Below are positions 23,028 to 26,221 of a DNA stretch of 26,221 bases, in pieces. The notes under the pieces were generated by a model, which saw only the letters and a list, made by a program, of their open reading frames with translations, was not told where the DNA came from and made no database searches. The stretch comes from Actinomycetota bacterium (GTDB taxonomy: Bacteria; Actinomycetota; Acidimicrobiia; Acidimicrobiales; Ilumatobacteraceae), in the NCBI GenBank assembly GCA_009705865.1, contig WLSJ01000005.1, positions 1 through 26,221 on the forward strand, in the 5' to 3' direction. Position 1 is the first letter of the stretch; each line of letters opens with the position of its first letter. A program made the position numbers and the translations under genes.

Positions 23028-24191
23028 TCACTTTCCGATCTGCGACCAAGGTCGACCACGGTTCACGTCTGGTTCCGACGGCAAGCGCAACACACGCTCT
23101 CCGAGAATGTTTCGTTGTACTTCGCCAGTGCCTCCACCAATCGTGAGCGCCTTTGAAAACATGTACCCGCTGTACCAGCTCTTCGAAGTGATTGATTTGC
23201 CAGCCACTGAATCTTCTGGTCCGATCACCATTGCCTGTGCTCCCGTGATATCGCGCGCCAATTCCATTACGCGCTGGCCATGTTCGTCGGCCATAATTTT
23301 ACGAATACTGGCCTCTGGGCCAGGTTGAGCACCTCTCAACCGTGCCGTCAATGTTCGCATGCGAATGATTTCAAGAATTGTGTGCTCGATATAAATGTCA
23401 ACTAATCGATGGCGCATTGTGCGATTAGTAATGCCAAGCAAGCGAGCTTCTTGAATAACGTCAAGAGCCGTCGGGCCGTTACCCCACAACACTCCACCCG
23501 TTGATAACGACACTCGTTCATTGCCAAGCGTTACCTTTGCAAGTCGCCACCCATCATTGACATCTCCCACAATGTTTTCATTCGGAATACGAACATCTGT
23601 AAAAAACACTTCATTGAAACTGTCAGCACCTGCAATATTGCGAATTGTCCGAATCTCAATTCCTGGGGCATCCATGGGACAAATGAAATAGGTGATGCCT
23701 TTATGTTTCGGGGCTTCAGGATCTGTACGCGCAATCAGAATTCCGAATTTCGAATAGTGCGCGCCAGTTGTCCACACTTTTTGACCATTAATCACCCACT
23801 CGTCACCATCACGTTCAGCACGTGTGCTGAGACCAGCTAAATCACTACCTGCACCGGGTTCTGAAAATAGTTGGCACCAGATTTCTTCTGCGGCAAGCGC
23901 CGGCAATACATAGCGATCTTTTTGCTCTTGAGTTCCTGCGAAAATAATCGTTGGTGCAGCCCACCCAATACCTATTTGATTGCTCGGTCGTTGCACTCCG
24001 GCTCTAGCGAATTCATCGTCGATGATTAGTTGATGTACTGGGTCTGCTCCTAAGCCATAGGGGGCTGGCCAATGCGGAGCTACATAACCAGACTCTGCGA
24101 GAGTGCGAGCAGAAGGTTCAGGATGAGCAGCCAACCATTGCCGAACAACCGCACGACGTGGATCATCTTGTCCTGGCAATAGTTCGTCCAT
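23028..24191 (-). CDS. Acyl-CoA dehydrogenase
   Basis: A 387-residue flavoenzyme of the acyl-CoA dehydrogenase family, read from the ATG at 24189-24191. CQLFSEPGAGSDLAGLSTRA (106-125) and NGQKVWTTGAHYSKFGILIARTD (135-157) are the FAD/substrate signatures, and GGGTGEVQRN (352-361) is the C-terminal FAD-adenine contact. It oxidises an acyl-CoA to the enoyl-CoA. The frame is open 36 bases upstream to a GTG, but a TANNNT hexamer seven bases before the ATG and the absence of family similarity upstream favour the ATG. It overlaps or nearly abuts the P450 gene. The specific acyl chain is unknown; steroid or branched side chains are possible given the P450. Confidence 0.93.
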   Translation of the reverse strand: MDELLPGQDDPRRAVVRQWLAAHPEPSARTLAESGYVAPHWPAPYGLGADPVHQLIIDDEFARAGVQRPSNQIGIGWAAPTIIFAGTQEQKDRYVLPALAAEEIWCQLFSEPGAGSDLAGLSTRAERDGDEWVINGQKVWTTGAHYSKFGILIARTDPEAPKHKGITYFICPMDAPGIEIRTIRNIAGADSFNEVFFTDVRIPNENIVGDVNDGWRLAKVTLGNERVSLSTGGVLWGNGPTALDVIQEARLLGITNRTMRHRLVDIYIEHTILEIIRMRTLTARLRGAQPGPEASIRKIMADEHGQRVMELARDITGAQAMVIGPEDSVAGKSITSKSWYSGYMFSKALTIGGGTGEVQRNILGERVLRLPSEPDVNRGRPWSQIGK

Positions 24192-24198
24192 ATGGTTC

Positions 24199-24204
24199 AG
24201 AGTA
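24199..24204 (-). promoter_or_regulatory. Putative -10 hexamer TACTCT, leaderless start
   Basis: TACTCT on the minus strand ends seven bases before the ATG of the acyl-CoA dehydrogenase. It supports the ATG at 24191 over the GTG at 24227. It probably drives the dehydrogenase-P450 unit. Confidence 0.45.
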
Positions 24205-24279
24205 GGCGGTCGCGCAATACGGAACACCCGTCAGACAAGAGCCACCATCGCCAAATCGGAGAGTTTGACATCGCGGTAC

Positions 24280-24285
24280 TACAAT
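24280..24285 (+). promoter_or_regulatory. Putative -10 hexamer TACAAT, leaderless start
   Basis: TACAAT ends seven bases before the ATG of the SDR gene. TTGACA occurs at 24265-24270, only nine bases upstream, so it cannot be a standard -35. No Shine-Dalgarno sequence is seen. Confidence 0.5.
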
Positions 24286-24292
24286 CGTCGCC

Positions 24293-25192
24293 ATGACTAC
24301 ATTGGGATTTGACGGAAAAGTTGCAGTAATTACTGGCGCAGGTGGCGGATTAGGACGCCAACATGCTCTATTTCTTGCCTCACGTGGAGCATTGATTGTT
24401 GTCAATGACCTGGGAGGGTCTGTTGACGGAGCTGGTGCCGACTCCAGTGCCGCACAGAAAGTTGTAGACGAGATTCGCGCAGCAGGCGGAGAAGCAGTCG
24501 CCAACCATGACAGCGTCTCTACCCCTGAAGGCGGAGAATCAATCATTCAAACCGCCATCGATGCATATGAGCGTGTTGACATTGTCATCAACAATGCCGG
24601 AATCTTGCGTGACAAGACATTCCACAACATGACATCTGATTTAGTAGATCCCGTACTTGACGTTCACCTCAAAGGTGCCTTCAACGTCACTCGTCCTGCA
24701 TGGATCCGCATGCGCGAACAGGGCTACGGCCGCATTGTCTCTACATCATCTGCAGCCGGAATCTTCGGAAACTTCGGACAGGCCAACTACGGTGCTGCAA
24801 AAATGGGACTCGTCGGATTCAGTCGCGTTCTCGCTGCTGAAGGCGCTAAGTACAACATCAAAGCAAATGTCATTGCCCCGCTTGCGTTAACTCGTATGAC
24901 AGAAAACCTGATGGGTGCTCTCGGAGACAAACTTGACCCTTCTCTCGTAACACCAATCGTTGCGTGGCTTGCCCACGAAGATTGTGATGTTTCTGGAGAG
25001 ATCTATTCAGTAGGTGGCGGACGTGTTGCTCGAGTATTCATCGGTGAAACACCTGGCTACTACAAGCCCGGAATCACAGTCGAAGACATTCGCGATAACT
25101 GGACCCAAATTCGTGACACAAACGGGTACCAAATTCCTGCAAACCTCCCTGAAGAAACCGGCATGTTTTTTAGCGTCATGAAAGACGCGTGA
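24293..25192 (+). CDS. HSD17B4-type short-chain dehydrogenase, second copy
   Basis: A 299-residue SDR related to the one at 10113-11045. TGAGGGLG (14-21), VVNDLGGSVDG (36-46), INNAGILRDKTF (99-110), and the GNFGQANYGAAK block with Y166 and K170 are present. The serine is at 152 or 153. The C-terminal extension (about 250-299) ends in a segment resembling part of the HSD17B4 dehydrogenase after its Rossmann fold. The likely role is NAD-dependent oxidation of (3R)-hydroxyacyl-CoA. Its TGA overlaps the GTG start of the following acyl-CoA dehydrogenase (GTGA), so the two are coupled. It is divergent from the other dehydrogenase-P450 unit. Confidence 0.92.
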   Translation: MTTLGFDGKVAVITGAGGGLGRQHALFLASRGALIVVNDLGGSVDGAGADSSAAQKVVDEIRAAGGEAVANHDSVSTPEGGESIIQTAIDAYERVDIVINNAGILRDKTFHNMTSDLVDPVLDVHLKGAFNVTRPAWIRMREQGYGRIVSTSSAAGIFGNFGQANYGAAKMGLVGFSRVLAAEGAKYNIKANVIAPLALTRMTENLMGALGDKLDPSLVTPIVAWLAHEDCDVSGEIYSVGGGRVARVFIGETPGYYKPGITVEDIRDNWTQIRDTNGYQIPANLPEETGMFFSVMKDA

Positions 25193-26221
25193 CCACAGAG
25201 TCAGTAGAAACATTCCGTGCGCGCGCTGCGACATGGTTGGCAACTAATCGCCACCATGCGCCTCGCGACTACGGCGCAATCTGCCCACCGAACCTCGTAG
25301 ACGAAGCCAAGGCATGGCAACGCCTTATCTTTGATGCGTCATTTGCCGGTCTTCATTGGCCAATTGAATATGGTGGCCAAGGATTATCGCCTGCTCACCA
25401 CGGGGCCTGGGTTGAAGAGTGCGCAAAAGTCGCAGTTCCTCCTGTCTTAAACATGGTGGGTCTTGTTCTTGCCGGCGGCGCGGTGATGACGTTCGGAACA
25501 GAAGAGCTCAAAAAGCAGCATCTTCGTTCCACCTTGAATGCCGACAACGTCTGGTGTCAATTGTTTTCAGAACCTGGAGCCGGGAGCGATCTAGGTTCGC
25601 TTTCCACTCGTGCTGATAAAGATGGTGATCGCTTCATCATCAATGGGCAAAAGGTGTGGTGCAGCGGTGGGCGTTGCAGCAACTGGGGAATCCTGATGGC
25701 CCGCACCGACTTCGAAGCAAAAAAACACGAAGGTATTTCGTTTTTTCTCATTCCGATGGATCTTCCTGGCATCGAAGTTCGTCCACTGAAACAAATGACT
25801 GGTGAATCTGAATTTGATGAAGTGTTTTTTACCGATGTTGAATTGCCAGCGGAATATCTCATCGGTCCATTGCATGGCGGATGGGGCGTGGGTATGGCGG
25901 TTCTTACGAATGAACGTGGCCATATCGGAGCAAGCATCATTGGTCTTGAGCGTCGTCTTGAATCAATGGCAAATCTCGGCAAGGGTCGCGAACTCTCCCC
26001 CACTCAACGTCAACAACTTGCTGCTCTAATTTCAACCGGTACTGCGTACAAATCAGTTGCTCAAACACAAGGGCCCGTTGCTTCCACTGCTTCATCATTA
26101 ATGAAGCTTGGTATTACCGAAATGATGTTCAACATGTCAGTGCTGCGCGGAGACATTGCGGGTGCTGACGCCATGCTTGACGGACCTGATGCACTTGGAA
26201 TGATGTCTGCTCCTGGTGGAC
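25189..26221 (+). CDS. Acyl-CoA dehydrogenase, 3' end outside window
   Basis: The frame from GTG 25189-25191 is open to the end of the window (344 codons). CQLFSEPGAGSDLGSLSTRA is at 123-142 and NGQKVWCSGGRCSNWGILMARTD at 152-174, the two family signatures. WPIEYGGQG (57-65) is also typical. The third signature at the C-terminus is not reached. It differs from the first dehydrogenase in having SGGRC where that one has TGAHY, so the substrate is probably different. The start overlaps the SDR stop by three bases; an earlier in-frame start would lie inside the SDR gene. Together with the SDR it forms a two-gene beta-oxidation unit. Confidence 0.92.
   Translation, partial: MTTESVETFRARAATWLATNRHHAPRDYGAICPPNLVDEAKAWQRLIFDASFAGLHWPIEYGGQGLSPAHHGAWVEECAKVAVPPVLNMVGLVLAGGAVMTFGTEELKKQHLRSTLNADNVWCQLFSEPGAGSDLGSLSTRADKDGDRFIINGQKVWCSGGRCSNWGILMARTDFEAKKHEGISFFLIPMDLPGIEVRPLKQMTGESEFDEVFFTDVELPAEYLIGPLHGGWGVGMAVLTNERGHIGASIIGLERRLESMANLGKGRELSPTQRQQLAALISTGTAYKSVAQTQGPVASTASSLMKLGITEMMFNMSVLRGDIAGADAMLDGPDALGMMSAPGG

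Noticed and set aside
24265..24285. TTGACA plus TACAAT as a full sigma-70 promoter
   Set aside because: The spacer is only nine bases, far from the usual 16-18, so only the -10 part is credited.
1..26221. tRNA or rRNA genes, insertion sequences, CRISPR arrays, prophage genes
   Set aside because: The short intergenic gaps show no cloverleaf, transposase, repeat-spacer or phage features, and base use looks even across the window.

Overview
The window looks like chromosome from a compact actinobacterial genome, probably of the class Acidimicrobiia (aquatic Ilumatobacter-like lineages). This is inferred from gene content: a NucS mismatch endonuclease, an F420-type luciferase-like oxidoreductase, a MenJ-like geranylgeranyl reductase, and many acyl-CoA and MaoC-type genes. 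Base composition looks roughly balanced. Coding density is very high: no gap exceeds about 120 bases, and stop/start overlaps are frequent. I see no tRNA, rRNA, insertion sequence or CRISPR array.

Layout from left to right. (1) The 3' end of a cysQ-like phosphatase gene meets a CoA-transferase family III gene on the minus strand. (2) A plus-strand run holds an ABC1/UbiB-like kinase, nucS and an epoxide-hydrolase-like gene. (3) A minus-strand sulfate-assimilation operon cysH-cysD-cysN is followed by a hotdog thioesterase and a four-helix membrane protein. (4) A minus-strand pair, SDR then MaoC hydratase, forms a split version of the peroxisomal multifunctional enzyme and ends in a UUCG terminator. 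(5) Plus-strand FAD reductase, nitronate monooxygenase-like and MFS exporter genes overlap convergently with a minus-strand pair: a serine hydrolase preceded by an LLM oxidoreductase. (6) Plus-strand alpha/beta hydrolase is coupled to an unusual fusion of a peptidase S51-like domain with the C-terminal part of cysteinyl-tRNA synthetase. (7) A minus-strand run holds acyl-CoA dehydrogenase, cytochrome P450 and a zinc-type ABC importer (binding protein, ATPase, permease). (8) A plus-strand SDR is coupled to a second acyl-CoA dehydrogenase that runs off the window.

The genes suggest a heterotroph that degrades lipid- or steroid-like acyl-CoA compounds (two acyl-CoA dehydrogenases, two 17-beta-HSD4-type SDRs, MaoC hydratase, P450, CoA-transferase). 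It assimilates sulfate by the APS route, since cysH carries iron-sulfur cysteines and cysN has no fused APS kinase.

Two observations stand out. One is the S51/CysRS-tail fusion protein. The other is the repeated placement of a TANNNT -10 hexamer 6-8 bases before start codons that lack a Shine-Dalgarno sequence (nine genes), which suggests heavy use of leaderless mRNAs.
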